Positions 6,732 to 14,312 of a stretch of 33,890 nucleotides of DNA are shown in pieces. How positions within the stretch are numbered: position 1 is the first letter of the stretch; each line of letters begins with the position of its first letter. Source of the DNA: Legionellales bacterium (lineage in GTDB: Bacteria; Pseudomonadota; Gammaproteobacteria; Berkiellales; Berkiellaceae); contig CANJMM010000019.1 in assembly GCA_947475765.1 (NCBI GenBank), forward strand, positions 1 to 33,890. Direction: 5' to 3'. The notes below the pieces were generated by a model. The model saw only the letters and a list, made by a program, of their open reading frames with translations, made no database searches and was not told the origin of the DNA. The translations under genes were made by a program, and so were the position numbers.

Positions 6732-8084
6732 ATGGATTCTTTTCAACAAATGGGCCTGCCGCCCGCTTTAGTGTCTTCTATTGAAAAAATGGAAATTACT
6801 ATCCCCACCCCGATTCAGGCTCAAACTATCCCATTAGCATTGCTAAATAAAGATATATTGGGTTCGGCTCAAACAGGAACAGGTAAAACACTTGCTTTTG
6901 CCATCCCTCTTGTGTGTCATTTGCTAAACTTCCCTGAAAGTTCAGCTTTAGTCTTGGTTCCGACTCGTGAGTTGGCAGAACAAGTATTAACGGCAATTAA
7001 AAAATTAATTATATCTTATCCTTCTATACGCATGGCATTATTAATTGGCGGCGTTCCTTATTTTAAACAAATGCAGCAATTAAGATCTCGAGCTAGAATT
7101 ATTGTGGGTACTCCAGGTCGAATTATTGATCATATGCAACGAAATACGGTTGATTTTAGTCAAACTGGGTTTTTAGCTTTAGATGAAGCCGATAGAATGT
7201 TTGATATGGGTTTTGGTATTCAAATAGAAGAAATTATTAAAAACTTGCCTCAAACAAGACAAACATTGATGTTTTCTGCCACAATGCCTCAAAATATTGA
7301 AAGATTAGCGGCTAAATATTTAAATAGTCCAGAAAGAATTTCAGTCGGTTCTTCTACTCAGCCACTTGAAAAAATCAAACAAGAAATGATTAAAGTTTCT
7401 GAATCCGATAAATTAGATCAGTTATTTGATCAGATTCAAAAGCGTGAAGGCAGTATTATTATTTTTGTTAAAACCAAACAGGGAGCGGATCAACTTGCTC
7501 AACAATTAACGCGACAAGATTATCATACAGTTGCCATTCATGGAGATCTTCGACAAAGACAACGTGACTTTGCGATTCAAGATTTTAGACGCGGAAAATA
7601 TAGAATCATGGTTGCAACGGATATTGCCGCTCGGGGGTTAGATATTCCTCATATTGAGCATGTGATTAATTATGATTTGCCTCAATGTGCTGAAGATTAT
7701 ATTCATCGTATTGGTCGTACAGGTCGTGCCGGTAAAGAAGGTTCTGCGCTATGCATGGTTACACCACAAGATAGAAGAAAGTGGGATGCCATTCAAAAAT
7801 TATTAGACCCAAGTTACAAATCTCCCTATACAGGCGGAGGCGGATCAAATGACCGCAATCGTTTCCCAAGACGGGGTAGTGGCGGCGGCGGCGGCGGCGG
7901 TGGCAGCAGCAACTGGTTTAGTAAATCAGGCGATCAAAGACGAGAGGGTGGATCATCCGGTGGTGGCAGACCTTTTGGTCGAGACAACCGATCCGGTGGC
8001 AGCAGTAATAATAGCAATGGTGGCAATCCAAGACGTTCATCTAACTTTTCTGAAGGCAGAAGAACGCGCGAAGATTATAACTAA
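6732..8084 (+). CDS. DEAD-box ATP-dependent RNA helicase, RhlE-like
   Basis: A 450-residue RNA helicase that unwinds RNA duplexes using ATP, acting in ribosome assembly or RNA decay in the cytoplasm. All core motifs are present: Q motif (IPTPIQAQTIP, 24-34), I AQTGTGKT (46-53), Ia PTRELAEQ, Ib TPGR, II DEAD (151-154), III SAT (182-184), V DIAARGLD and VI HRIGRTGR (323-330). After about residue 370 comes a low-complexity tail rich in Gly, Arg, Ser and Asn, including a run of glycines encoded by repeated GGC codons (about 7880-7900), typical of RhlE-type RNA-binding tails. The gene is probably monocistronic, followed by a strong terminator. Confidence 0.93.
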   Translation: MDSFQQMGLPPALVSSIEKMEITIPTPIQAQTIPLALLNKDILGSAQTGTGKTLAFAIPLVCHLLNFPESSALVLVPTRELAEQVLTAIKKLIISYPSIRMALLIGGVPYFKQMQQLRSRARIIVGTPGRIIDHMQRNTVDFSQTGFLALDEADRMFDMGFGIQIEEIIKNLPQTRQTLMFSATMPQNIERLAAKYLNSPERISVGSSTQPLEKIKQEMIKVSESDKLDQLFDQIQKREGSIIIFVKTKQGADQLAQQLTRQDYHTVAIHGDLRQRQRDFAIQDFRRGKYRIMVATDIAARGLDIPHIEHVINYDLPQCAEDYIHRIGRTGRAGKEGSALCMVTPQDRRKWDAIQKLLDPSYKSPYTGGGGSNDRNRFPRRGSGGGGGGGGSSNWFSKSGDQRREGGSSGGGRPFGRDNRSGGSSNNSNGGNPRRSSNFSEGRRTREDYN

Positions 8085-8100
8085 ACTAAGTTGTCTCTAG

Positions 8101-8126
8101 TTATCAAATAGCTATTATCAAATAGC
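8101..8126 (+). repeat. Two 12-base direct repeats
   Basis: TTATCAAATAGC occurs at 8101-8112 and again at 8115-8126, a 14-base period, just after the helicase stop and before its terminator. It is probably a local duplication. Confidence 0.6.
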
Positions 8127-8137
8127 AGTTATAAAAT

Positions 8138-8173
8138 AAAAAGCCTCTCAAGTTTTTTGAGGGGCTTTTTTTT
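8138..8173 (+). terminator. Rho-independent terminator of the DEAD-box gene
   Basis: A-rich lead, then AGCCTCTCAA paired with TTGAGGGGCT around a short T-rich loop, then eight T residues. One G-T pair is allowed in the stem. This is a clear intrinsic terminator about 55 bases after the helicase stop. Confidence 0.88.
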
Positions 8174-8277
8174 GCCCATTTATTTAGAAAGCAAAATCAT
8201 ATATTATTGATAATAACAAACTAAGCACTTATAAAATTTAGAGTATAATTAAAGATGGTGTGGTACAAGGATAGGTG

Positions 8278-9474
8278 ATGGGTCAAATGAAAAAAAGAAA
8301 ATGGGCCATTTTTACATTAGGAATAATGCTCTATGGTTATTCGGTGGCCAGTATGGCACTGCCTGAACCTATTCAAAAATTTATTCATCAAATTGAAGCA
8401 GATGAGGTGAATTTACAGGGCGGAGCGGTTGCTGTTTTACAGTATGGTCAGGTAGTGTATAAAAATACTTTTGGACATCGAAGAGGAAAAGAAGGGCGAA
8501 TTACCTCAAAAACACTTTTTCCTTTAGCTTCTGTTTCTAAGCCAGTGGCCGCAACGGCCTTGGCTTTATTAGTTCAAGAAGGGGTATTCAATCTGTCGCA
8601 GACTTACCAGTTGCCTTATTTAAAATATCCAGTCAATTTAAAGCATATTTTAAGTCACACGACAGGATATAAATTTTCAGGTAATGTATTAATAGAACGC
8701 GGCTTAAATCGACAAAAGCTACTACAAGAATTAAAATATCATCAGCCTTCTTGTGAACCAGGCGGCTGTTATCTTTATAGCAACACGACTTACAGCTTAA
8801 TAGAAGAAATACTGGAAACAAAAAATTTAACGTTAAACGATGCAATTTTAAAATTACGTACAACCTTAAATACAAAAGGCATTCAAGTGATGCCACTCGA
8901 CCCTATGGCCGAAATCGCCTATCCGCATTTTAAAGGCAAGGTTCAAGTGGGGCAAAAACGCGTTATATCAGCCAAAAAAAAATCAAATCAAAGTAAGAAA
9001 AACAAAGCAAATAAAGCAAAATTCATGCCTGTATATGCGCAAGGAAGTAAAACTTTACCTTTTCCCCCTTATTATCCAAAAGCTGCCCCTGCAGCGGCGG
9101 GCGTATTTGCTTCATTAGATGGCATGATAGAATTATTTAAACTCCAGTTTGGCTATCGTCCCGATTTAATTTCAAAAAACATTTTAGAGCAATTTTACCA
9201 GCCAATCGTGGCTAATAATGATTTTAGAAAATGGAACATAGCCTTGCCACATGCCAGACAAATTCAGGGGTATTATGGGTTAGGGTGGCGCATCTTACGT
9301 TCACAGCATCATCCAGATAAAGACATTATTTTTCATGGGGGTGCCATCTCAGGCATTCGTTCATTTGTAGGATATATACCCTCTGAAAAAATTGGCATTA
9401 TTATTTTATTAAATCAAAATTCAGGTGGGGCTTTGACACGAGGATTACAATTTTGGGGTAATTATATTTCTTAA
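8278..9474 (+). CDS. Periplasmic beta-lactamase-fold serine hydrolase
   Basis: A 398-residue serine hydrolase of the class C beta-lactamase/penicillin-binding-protein-like family, probably a D-Ala-D-Ala carboxypeptidase or esterase of unknown substrate. Seen: an N-terminal signal peptide (MKKRKWAIF... to about ASMALP), the SxxK motif in PLASVSKPVAA (S85, K88), the Tyr-Ser-Asn motif in CYLYSNTTYS (Y167), and an HGGAISG triad-3 motif near the C-terminus. An unusual lysine-rich insert (about residues 230-249, AKKKSNQSKKNKANKAK) sits between the motifs. The start at 8278 is chosen because AAGGA lies 6 bases upstream; GTG at 8275 and ATG at 8287 are alternatives. There is no lipobox. Confidence 0.85.
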   Translation: MGQMKKRKWAIFTLGIMLYGYSVASMALPEPIQKFIHQIEADEVNLQGGAVAVLQYGQVVYKNTFGHRRGKEGRITSKTLFPLASVSKPVAATALALLVQEGVFNLSQTYQLPYLKYPVNLKHILSHTTGYKFSGNVLIERGLNRQKLLQELKYHQPSCEPGGCYLYSNTTYSLIEEILETKNLTLNDAILKLRTTLNTKGIQVMPLDPMAEIAYPHFKGKVQVGQKRVISAKKKSNQSKKNKANKAKFMPVYAQGSKTLPFPPYYPKAAPAAAGVFASLDGMIELFKLQFGYRPDLISKNILEQFYQPIVANNDFRKWNIALPHARQIQGYYGLGWRILRSQHHPDKDIIFHGGAISGIRSFVGYIPSEKIGIIILLNQNSGGALTRGLQFWGNYIS

Positions 9475-9630
9475 CTTGGGAAAGGCATAGCCATCTTGTC
9501 TGATGGAGTTAATCAAAATAATAGGTTAGATTTTTTACTACAGTGCTTACTTCATCTGAATTATGGGATTTAGCTATTTCTTCAAGAGATGGAATTCTTT
9601 AATTTGTTATTTTATATAAGGGATATTGGC
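9475..9630. other. Intergenic space between convergent genes
   Basis: 156 bases with no convincing gene. On the minus strand a start-less frame of 28 codons (about 9513-9596) reads IPSLEEIAKSHNSDEVSTVV and ends in TAA; it looks protein-like and might be the tail of a decayed gene, but it is too short to assign. Confidence 0.3.
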
Positions 9631-10035
9631 TTAGTAGTGGGGTGTTCCCACGAGATAAAACCATTGATTATTTTCTAGTGTAAATTCACTGATTTCATGA
9701 AGCTTGTAGGCTTTGCCGGTTATTTTATATTTGGCGATAAATTCGACCATGCCTTTTTCGGGGGAGTTTTGTTGAGTCTTTAGAATCATTAAGTTAAGCC
9801 ATTTTGTGGGGTGTATGCGAGCTTCTTCAGCCAGGTGAAGTGTTAAGGGCCTCGTGCTGATATGCCAGGTATCTAGTAAGTAAGATTCAAGTAATAATAC
9901 ATAAGCACTATAACGAGAACGCATGAGCTTTTCTGGGGTAGGCGCAAAAGTGGTTTTGGCATGATAGGGGCCACAGCAATGAGCATAAGCAAGCGTGGAA
10001 CAACAGGGGCATATACTTATTTTATCTGAATGCAT
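9631..10035 (-). CDS. ychJ: YchJ-family protein with SEC-C zinc motif
   Basis: A 134-residue member of the YchJ (UPF0225) family. Seen: the N-terminal SEC-C-like metal-binding motif CPCCSTLAYAHCCGPYH (residues 9-25) supplying Cys/His ligands for zinc, then the family core PEKLMRSRYSAYVLLLESYLL and an NTF2-like fold ending in FYLVGTPHY. The function is not established; such proteins are small and cytoplasmic. Length fits a compact family member, since a second SEC-C motif present in some relatives is absent. It starts 2 bases after the GNAT gene on the same strand, so the two are almost certainly co-transcribed. Confidence 0.85.
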   Translation of the reverse strand: MHSDKISICPCCSTLAYAHCCGPYHAKTTFAPTPEKLMRSRYSAYVLLLESYLLDTWHISTRPLTLHLAEEARIHPTKWLNLMILKTQQNSPEKGMVEFIAKYKITGKAYKLHEISEFTLENNQWFYLVGTPHY

Positions 10036-10037
10036 TT

Positions 10038-10493
10038 TTAAATTAAGTGCCCTTGAGTTTGATTTTCGTTTTTAAAAAACTTGATAAAAAAATATTTGTT
10101 TAATGCTGGGTTCGGTATATTTTTTCTGATAAATTCTAGTTCATAACCACATTTTTGATAAAATGTTGGTGCTTGAAATTGACTGGTGACTAAATTAATA
10201 TTATTAAAGCCTTTATTTTCAAAATGCTGTTCTAGATACTGTAAAAGGGTTTTACCATAACCTTTTCGACGATGTGTTGTTTCAACCCAGATATCGTCAA
10301 TATAAATTTCTGAAAAAGCCGTATAGGCACTTAACACCCCTAATGGTCGATGCGTGGAGGGATCAGACAAAACCAAAGAAAATTGTCTATAGTTGACACA
10401 GACGCCATGACTTTTTTCGTATTGCTCAAGATCCCGTGTTTTTATTTTTTGAAGATCTTCAGGAAGATCAGCTAAAATTTTGATAGAAATCAT
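10038..10493 (-). CDS. GNAT-family N-acetyltransferase
   Basis: A roughly 151-residue acetyltransferase using acetyl-CoA; the substrate is unknown. Motif A is visible as VETTHRRKGYGKTLLQYLEQ (Arg/Lys-Gly-x-Gly pyrophosphate loop), preceded by the strand IYIDDIWV and followed by FYQKCGYE, the usual motif B region. I place the start at the ATG at 10493 because AGGA lies 6 bases upstream; an upstream TTG at 10559 would add 22 residues with no ribosome site. It is upstream partner of ychJ (2-base gap) and divergent from the alcohol dehydrogenase gene. Confidence 0.83.
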   Translation of the reverse strand: MISIKILADLPEDLQKIKTRDLEQYEKSHGVCVNYRQFSLVLSDPSTHRPLGVLSAYTAFSEIYIDDIWVETTHRRKGYGKTLLQYLEQHFENKGFNNINLVTSQFQAPTFYQKCGYELEFIRKNIPNPALNKYFFIKFFKNENQTQGHLI

Positions 10494-10628
10494 ATAAGAT
10501 CCTGATGATAAGGCCATGTCATAAATAAGAAGTATCTCAAAAAGTGAATCGTGTAGCAACTTTGTGTTAAGAAAATGATAATATACAGTGGTGCTTAGCT
10601 TAATTAAATTAAATTAAAAAGGTGTATC

Positions 10629-11675
10629 ATGAAAGTAAAAGCTTATGCTGCAAATACAGCCAAATCTTTGTTAGCCCCTTTTCAACTTGAAAGAAGATCC
10701 CCTCGTGAAAGCGATGTGCTCATTGAAATTTTATATTGTGGCATTTGTCATTCTGATATCCATCAAGCTCGAGACGAATGGGGTGGCAGTTTATTTCCTA
10801 TGGTACCGGGCCATGAAATTGTCGGCAAAGTGATTCAGTTAGGTGAAAAGGTTAAAAAATTTTCAGTAGGTGATACGGTTGGGGTAGGCTGCTTAGTGGA
10901 TGCTTGTAGAACTTGCTCAAGTTGTCAATCACACCTAGAACAATATTGTGAAAAAGGATTTGTGGGCACTTACAATGGCATAGAAAGGGATGGAAAGACC
11001 CAGACTTTTGGTGGATATTCTAGTCATATTGTCGTAGATGAAGCCTTTGTGTTATCTATTCCTGATAATTTAGATTTAGCCAAAACAGCGCCTTTATTAT
11101 GTGCCGGCATTACCACGTATTCTCCGCTTAAACATTGGAAAGTCTCAAAAGGAATGAAAGTAGGGGTGATAGGGCTAGGGGGATTGGGTCATATGGCGCT
11201 TAAATTAGCGACCGCCATGGGCGCGCAGGTGGTTTTATTTACCACGTCTAAAAATAAAATTGAAGATGGGTTAAAATTCGGTGCAAAAGAAGTGGTGCTT
11301 TCTTCTGATCAAAAAGCAATGAAAGAAAAATCATCTAGCTTGGATTTGATTATTAATACCGTTTCAGCCAAAATTTCATTGAGTCAATATTTAAGTTTGT
11401 TAAAACGTGAAGGCACCATGGTTATGTTAGGGGTATCTCCTGAAGCCCTTAGTTTAGAGTCACATACTTTAATTAGACAAAGAAGAAATTTAGCGGGGTC
11501 GTTAATTGGGGGGCTGAAAGAAACCCAAGAAATGCTCGATTTTTGTTCGCAGCATGAAATCACTTCTGAGATTGAACTGATTTCGGTTGAACAAATTAAT
11601 GAAGCTTATGAGAAGGCCATACATTCACAGGTGAAGTATCGTTTTGTGATTGATATGAAAAGTTTATTCACTTAG
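10629..11675 (+). CDS. Zinc-dependent alcohol dehydrogenase/aldehyde reductase (YahK/CAD type)
   Basis: A 348-residue medium-chain dehydrogenase/reductase. Seen: catalytic zinc ligands in CGICHSDIH (about 37-45) and GHEIVG, with a Cys in LLCAG; a structural-zinc lobe with four cysteines (DACRTCSSCQSHLEQYCEKG, about 94-113); and the Rossmann motif GVIGLGGLGHMALKLA (about 178-193). The pattern matches NADPH-dependent broad-specificity aldehyde reductases of the YahK/cinnamyl-alcohol dehydrogenase group. AAAGGTG lies about 5 bases upstream of the ATG. Its 3' end overlaps bioB on the other strand by 12 bases. Substrate specificity cannot be judged from sequence. Confidence 0.9.
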   Translation: MKVKAYAANTAKSLLAPFQLERRSPRESDVLIEILYCGICHSDIHQARDEWGGSLFPMVPGHEIVGKVIQLGEKVKKFSVGDTVGVGCLVDACRTCSSCQSHLEQYCEKGFVGTYNGIERDGKTQTFGGYSSHIVVDEAFVLSIPDNLDLAKTAPLLCAGITTYSPLKHWKVSKGMKVGVIGLGGLGHMALKLATAMGAQVVLFTTSKNKIEDGLKFGAKEVVLSSDQKAMKEKSSSLDLIINTVSAKISLSQYLSLLKREGTMVMLGVSPEALSLESHTLIRQRRNLAGSLIGGLKETQEMLDFCSQHEITSEIELISVEQINEAYEKAIHSQVKYRFVIDMKSLFT

Positions 11676-12629
11676 TTGCTTAGATTCTGGCTGAATGCCT
11701 AAGGTGTGTAGAAAAGCCAGATCCGATTCTGCAGAAGGCAAGGGGGTATATTCAGTTAATAAATATTCACTACCAAAATGAATGGAATTAGCCCCGGCAA
11801 GGTAACAGAGTGCTTCTTCTGTACGAGTGAGGGTATCTCTTCCTGCACTTAATCTAACGTAAGCAGAGGGGAATAAAATGCGAGTAGTGGCAATTAACTT
11901 TACAAATTCAAGCACCTCTATTTTGGGTTGTTTCTCAAGAGGGGTGCCTGGAATAGGGATAAGCATATTAATCGGAATGCTGTTAGGGGGAGGGGAAATT
12001 TTTGATAAAGAAAGCAGCATGCTTAGGCGGTCTTCTTCATTTTCTCCCATACCTAAAATACCACCACAACAGAGTTTAATATCTGCTTCAGTGACTTGAT
12101 TAATGGTATCTAGTCTATCATTAAAACTATGTGTAGAAACAATACTTTTATAGTGATTTTCAGAGCTATTTAAATTATGATTATAATAATCTAATCCAGC
12201 TTCCTTCAGTTTTTCTGCTTGTCCAGGTTTTAATAAGCCTAAGGTTGAGCAGGTTTCTAGACCTAATTTTTTAATCTCGGGAATAATCTCACTTAATTTA
12301 TCTATTTGATTGTGTGTTGGGCCTCGCCATGCGGCCCCTAAACAAAATCGTGTGGCACCATTTTGTTTGGCTTTTTGTGCGGCGGCTAAAATTTCAGCTT
12401 TAGTTAATAATTTATAAGGTTCTATATTACTGGAATGATGGACAGATTGAGAGCAATAGCCACAATTTTCAGCACACCCCCCCATTTTTATATTCAACAA
12501 TGTGGATAATTGAATGGTATTAGGCGTAAAGTGAGCACGTAGGGTATTTTGAGCCTGTAGAATTAAGTCTATAAAAGGTTGCTCATATATTTTTCGGATC
12601 GCTTCAAGCGTGAGAGAGATTTTATGCAT
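11664..12629 (-). CDS. bioB: Biotin synthase (radical SAM)
   Basis: A 321-residue enzyme that inserts sulfur into dethiobiotin in the last step of biotin synthesis. Seen: the radical-SAM [4Fe-4S] motif C52-x3-C56-x2-C59 in GGCAENCGYCSQSVHH; cysteines for the [2Fe-2S] cluster in RFCLGAAWRG, LETCSTLGLL and KLCCGGILGMGE; and the Arg ligand in VRLSAGRDTL. Length is typical. It is on the minus strand, apart from bioFDA (plus strand, about 2.3 kb away). A 31-base near-perfect palindrome lies about 90-120 bases upstream of the start and may control it. No clear ribosome-binding site other than a weak purine stretch was seen. Confidence 0.95.
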   Translation of the reverse strand: MHKISLTLEAIRKIYEQPFIDLILQAQNTLRAHFTPNTIQLSTLLNIKMGGCAENCGYCSQSVHHSSNIEPYKLLTKAEILAAAQKAKQNGATRFCLGAAWRGPTHNQIDKLSEIIPEIKKLGLETCSTLGLLKPGQAEKLKEAGLDYYNHNLNSSENHYKSIVSTHSFNDRLDTINQVTEADIKLCCGGILGMGENEEDRLSMLLSLSKISPPPNSIPINMLIPIPGTPLEKQPKIEVLEFVKLIATTRILFPSAYVRLSAGRDTLTRTEEALCYLAGANSIHFGSEYLLTEYTPLPSAESDLAFLHTLGIQPESKQLSE

Positions 12630-12715
12630 ACTAAATTGGCTTGTCTCATTTATAAGATAAAAATCACATTTTAAATAGATTTAAGCTTAAAGTTGCCCTA
12701 TTGATTATAAAAAAG

Positions 12716-12746
12716 TAACAATTGGTCAAAATTTGACCAAATGTTA
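12716..12746. promoter_or_regulatory. 31-base near-perfect palindrome, candidate bioB operator
   Basis: The core TTGGTCAAA-A-TTTGACCAA (12722-12740) is perfect around one central base. Outer arms TAACA (12716-12720) and TGTTA (12742-12746) extend it with a single mismatched pair. It lies between bioB (minus) and the small secreted-protein gene (plus). A TATAAT facing bioB (minus strand, 12709-12704) lies 14 bases beyond the TTGACC contained in the palindrome. It does not look like the BirA operator (TTGTAAACC with a long spacer), nor BioR. There is no T-run, so it is not a terminator. Confidence 0.6.
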
Positions 12747-12819
12747 AGTTGCAATGAGGGTTTATTTTCTGCACGATCAGCATAATTTTAGATAGATAAT
12801 AGAAAAGAAGAGAGTTAGT

Positions 12820-13248
12820 ATGATTATAAAATATTATCAGCCATTCATTCAATGCTTAATACTTTTTATTTTTTCGAGTTACGCGCCTCAAGTACAGGCG
12901 CAGAGTTGCAAGGCTAAAAGCTTTGAGGCTTTTTTTAGAAATTTTACAGAAAGCCTTGAAATGCAACAGGTATGTACGCGTTTTCCTTTGGAAACACTCA
13001 CCTTAGTAGAGACACAAGATGATCTGAGTCCAAAAACACAGAGGCTTTTCTCAAATCAAATACATTATCCATTAATTTTAAATATCAAATCACGACAAGA
13101 GCAAAATATAAGTTTAAAGATTCAGATAATCAATGAGAATAAGGTCAAAGTGACTTTATATAAACCTGATAGCAGTTATCAAATTAAATACCAGTTTTTA
13201 AAGCAAAGTAACTGGCAGTTAATCAAAATAGAAGATTGGTCGGTGTAA
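12820..13248 (+). CDS. Small exported protein, unknown function
   Basis: A 142-residue protein with a Sec-type signal (basic MIIKYY start, hydrophobic FIQCLILFIFSSYAP, cleavage likely after VQAQ). The mature part has two cysteines (in QSCKAK and VCTRF) that could form a disulfide, and alternating-strand sequence near the C-terminus (ISLKIQIINENKVKVTLYK, then a Trp pair in SNWQLIKIEDWSV). The ending resembles a single DUF4348/NTF2-like fold (weak impression). I do not recognise the family. It is probably periplasmic. A GAGAG stretch lies about 8 bases before the ATG. Confidence 0.7.
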   Translation: MIIKYYQPFIQCLILFIFSSYAPQVQAQSCKAKSFEAFFRNFTESLEMQQVCTRFPLETLTLVETQDDLSPKTQRLFSNQIHYPLILNIKSRQEQNISLKIQIINENKVKVTLYKPDSSYQIKYQFLKQSNWQLIKIEDWSV

Positions 13249-13250
13249 AA

Positions 13251-13270
13251 AGAAATTAATAGAAATTAAT
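13251..13270 (+). repeat. 10-base perfect tandem duplication
   Basis: AGAAATTAAT occurs twice in direct tandem between the secreted-protein stop and the promoter of the transposase-led operon. Confidence 0.7.
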
Positions 13271-13287
13271 AGGACAGCCATAATAAG

Positions 13288-13317
13288 TTGACATTTAAAT
13301 TGCGGAGATTGTAGTAT
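13288..13317 (+). promoter_or_regulatory. Candidate sigma-70 promoter of the eight-gene operon
   Basis: A consensus TTGACA (13288-13293) is followed after 18 bases by TAGTAT (13312-13317). It lies 36 bases before the transposase ATG and is the only obvious promoter before the run of overlapping genes up to 23223. Confidence 0.5.
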
Positions 13318-13352
13318 TTCTTGGAAATGAAAAGCATAAACAGGGGAGTTAA

Positions 13353-14312
13353 ATGACTACAGCAAGGGCAGCTCAAATAGATTACGCGACAACAGCATAT
13401 TATCACTTGATGAATCGCTGTGTTCGTCGTTCTTATTTATGTGGTATGGATAAAGATACAGGTAAAGATTATAGCCATCGTAAGCAGTGGTTAGTAGATA
13501 GAATAAAGCAATTGGCCAGTATTTTCTCTGTGCATATTTGTGCTTATGCTGTCATGAGCAATCACTATCATATTGTTTTATATGTAAATTTAGAAATGGC
13601 TAAAAATTGGTCAGATGAAGAAGTGCTTGCTCGTTGGACTCAATTATTTGGTCCAAGTACCGCCAAACAACTTACCAAGTTTTCCCTCGAGTTAGCCCAA
13701 GAAAAATTAGCAGAACTACGAGCGAGATTATCCAGCCTGAGTTGGTACATGCGTTGTTTAAATGAACCTATTGCCAGACGTGCAAATTTAGAAGATGATC
13801 TAGATGGTCGATTTTGGCAAGGTCGATTTAAATCACAAGCTTTATTAGACGAAGGCGCAGTGTTGAGTGCTATGGCTTATGTAGATTTAAACCCCATTCG
13901 AGCAAAATTAGCCGATATTCCTGAAAACTCTGAATTCACGTCTATTTATGAGCGCATACACAGTGCTTTAGAACACGAAAAACAACCTGAAAATTTAATG
14001 CCTTTTTCTAATGAAACAGACCCTATTTTACCTAAGTTAAACTTTAGTTTTAAAGCGTATTTAGAGTTAGTGGAGACAACGGGTCGTATTTTTCGAGAAG
14101 ATAAGCCTGGTCGTATTTTAGATTATCATGAAGCTATTTTGTCACGATTAAATTTAACGGCGTCAGGATGGTTAAAAATTGCGCGCAATCTTGAAACAGA
14201 ATTTTGTTATGTGTTAGGGCAGGGGGTAAAATTTAAAAATTTTGCTAAAACCCATAGGATCCGGTTGCCTAAGGGAATGAAAACAGCGCTATCTTGTTAT
14301 AGGTTAAAATGA
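13353..14312 (+). CDS. HUH (Y1) transposase, RAYT-like
   Basis: A 319-residue protein of the IS200/REP-associated tyrosine transposase group, which nicks and rejoins single-stranded DNA. Seen: the family N-terminus (IDYATTAYYHLMNRCVRRSY, ATAYYH-type strand), the metal-binding HUH motif in MSNHYHIVLYV (H71, H73), and the catalytic Tyr in SAMAYVDLNPIRA (Y176), preceded by GRFWQGRFKSQALLDE. All catalytic residues are intact. It is longer than compact RAYTs (about 150-200) because of the extra C-terminal region. AGGGGAG lies 4 bases before the ATG. No flanking IS ends or REP hairpins were found, as expected for a domesticated RAYT. Its stop overlaps the next gene (ATGA). Confidence 0.87.
   Translation: MTTARAAQIDYATTAYYHLMNRCVRRSYLCGMDKDTGKDYSHRKQWLVDRIKQLASIFSVHICAYAVMSNHYHIVLYVNLEMAKNWSDEEVLARWTQLFGPSTAKQLTKFSLELAQEKLAELRARLSSLSWYMRCLNEPIARRANLEDDLDGRFWQGRFKSQALLDEGAVLSAMAYVDLNPIRAKLADIPENSEFTSIYERIHSALEHEKQPENLMPFSNETDPILPKLNFSFKAYLELVETTGRIFREDKPGRILDYHEAILSRLNLTASGWLKIARNLETEFCYVLGQGVKFKNFAKTHRIRLPKGMKTALSCYRLK

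Noticed and set aside
7849-8100. Plus-strand frame of 83 codons in the helicase tail
   Set aside because: It is the shifted reading of the GGC-rich tail (long Ala/Val runs), not a gene.
12664-12852. Minus-strand frame of 62 codons between bioB and the secreted-protein gene
   Set aside because: It overlaps the palindrome and the start of the secreted protein, has AT-driven composition (Ile/Asn/Phe) and no recognisable motif.
13353-14312. Whole transposase region as an active IS element
   Set aside because: No terminal repeats, target duplications or second copies are visible, and the gene is embedded in an operon.
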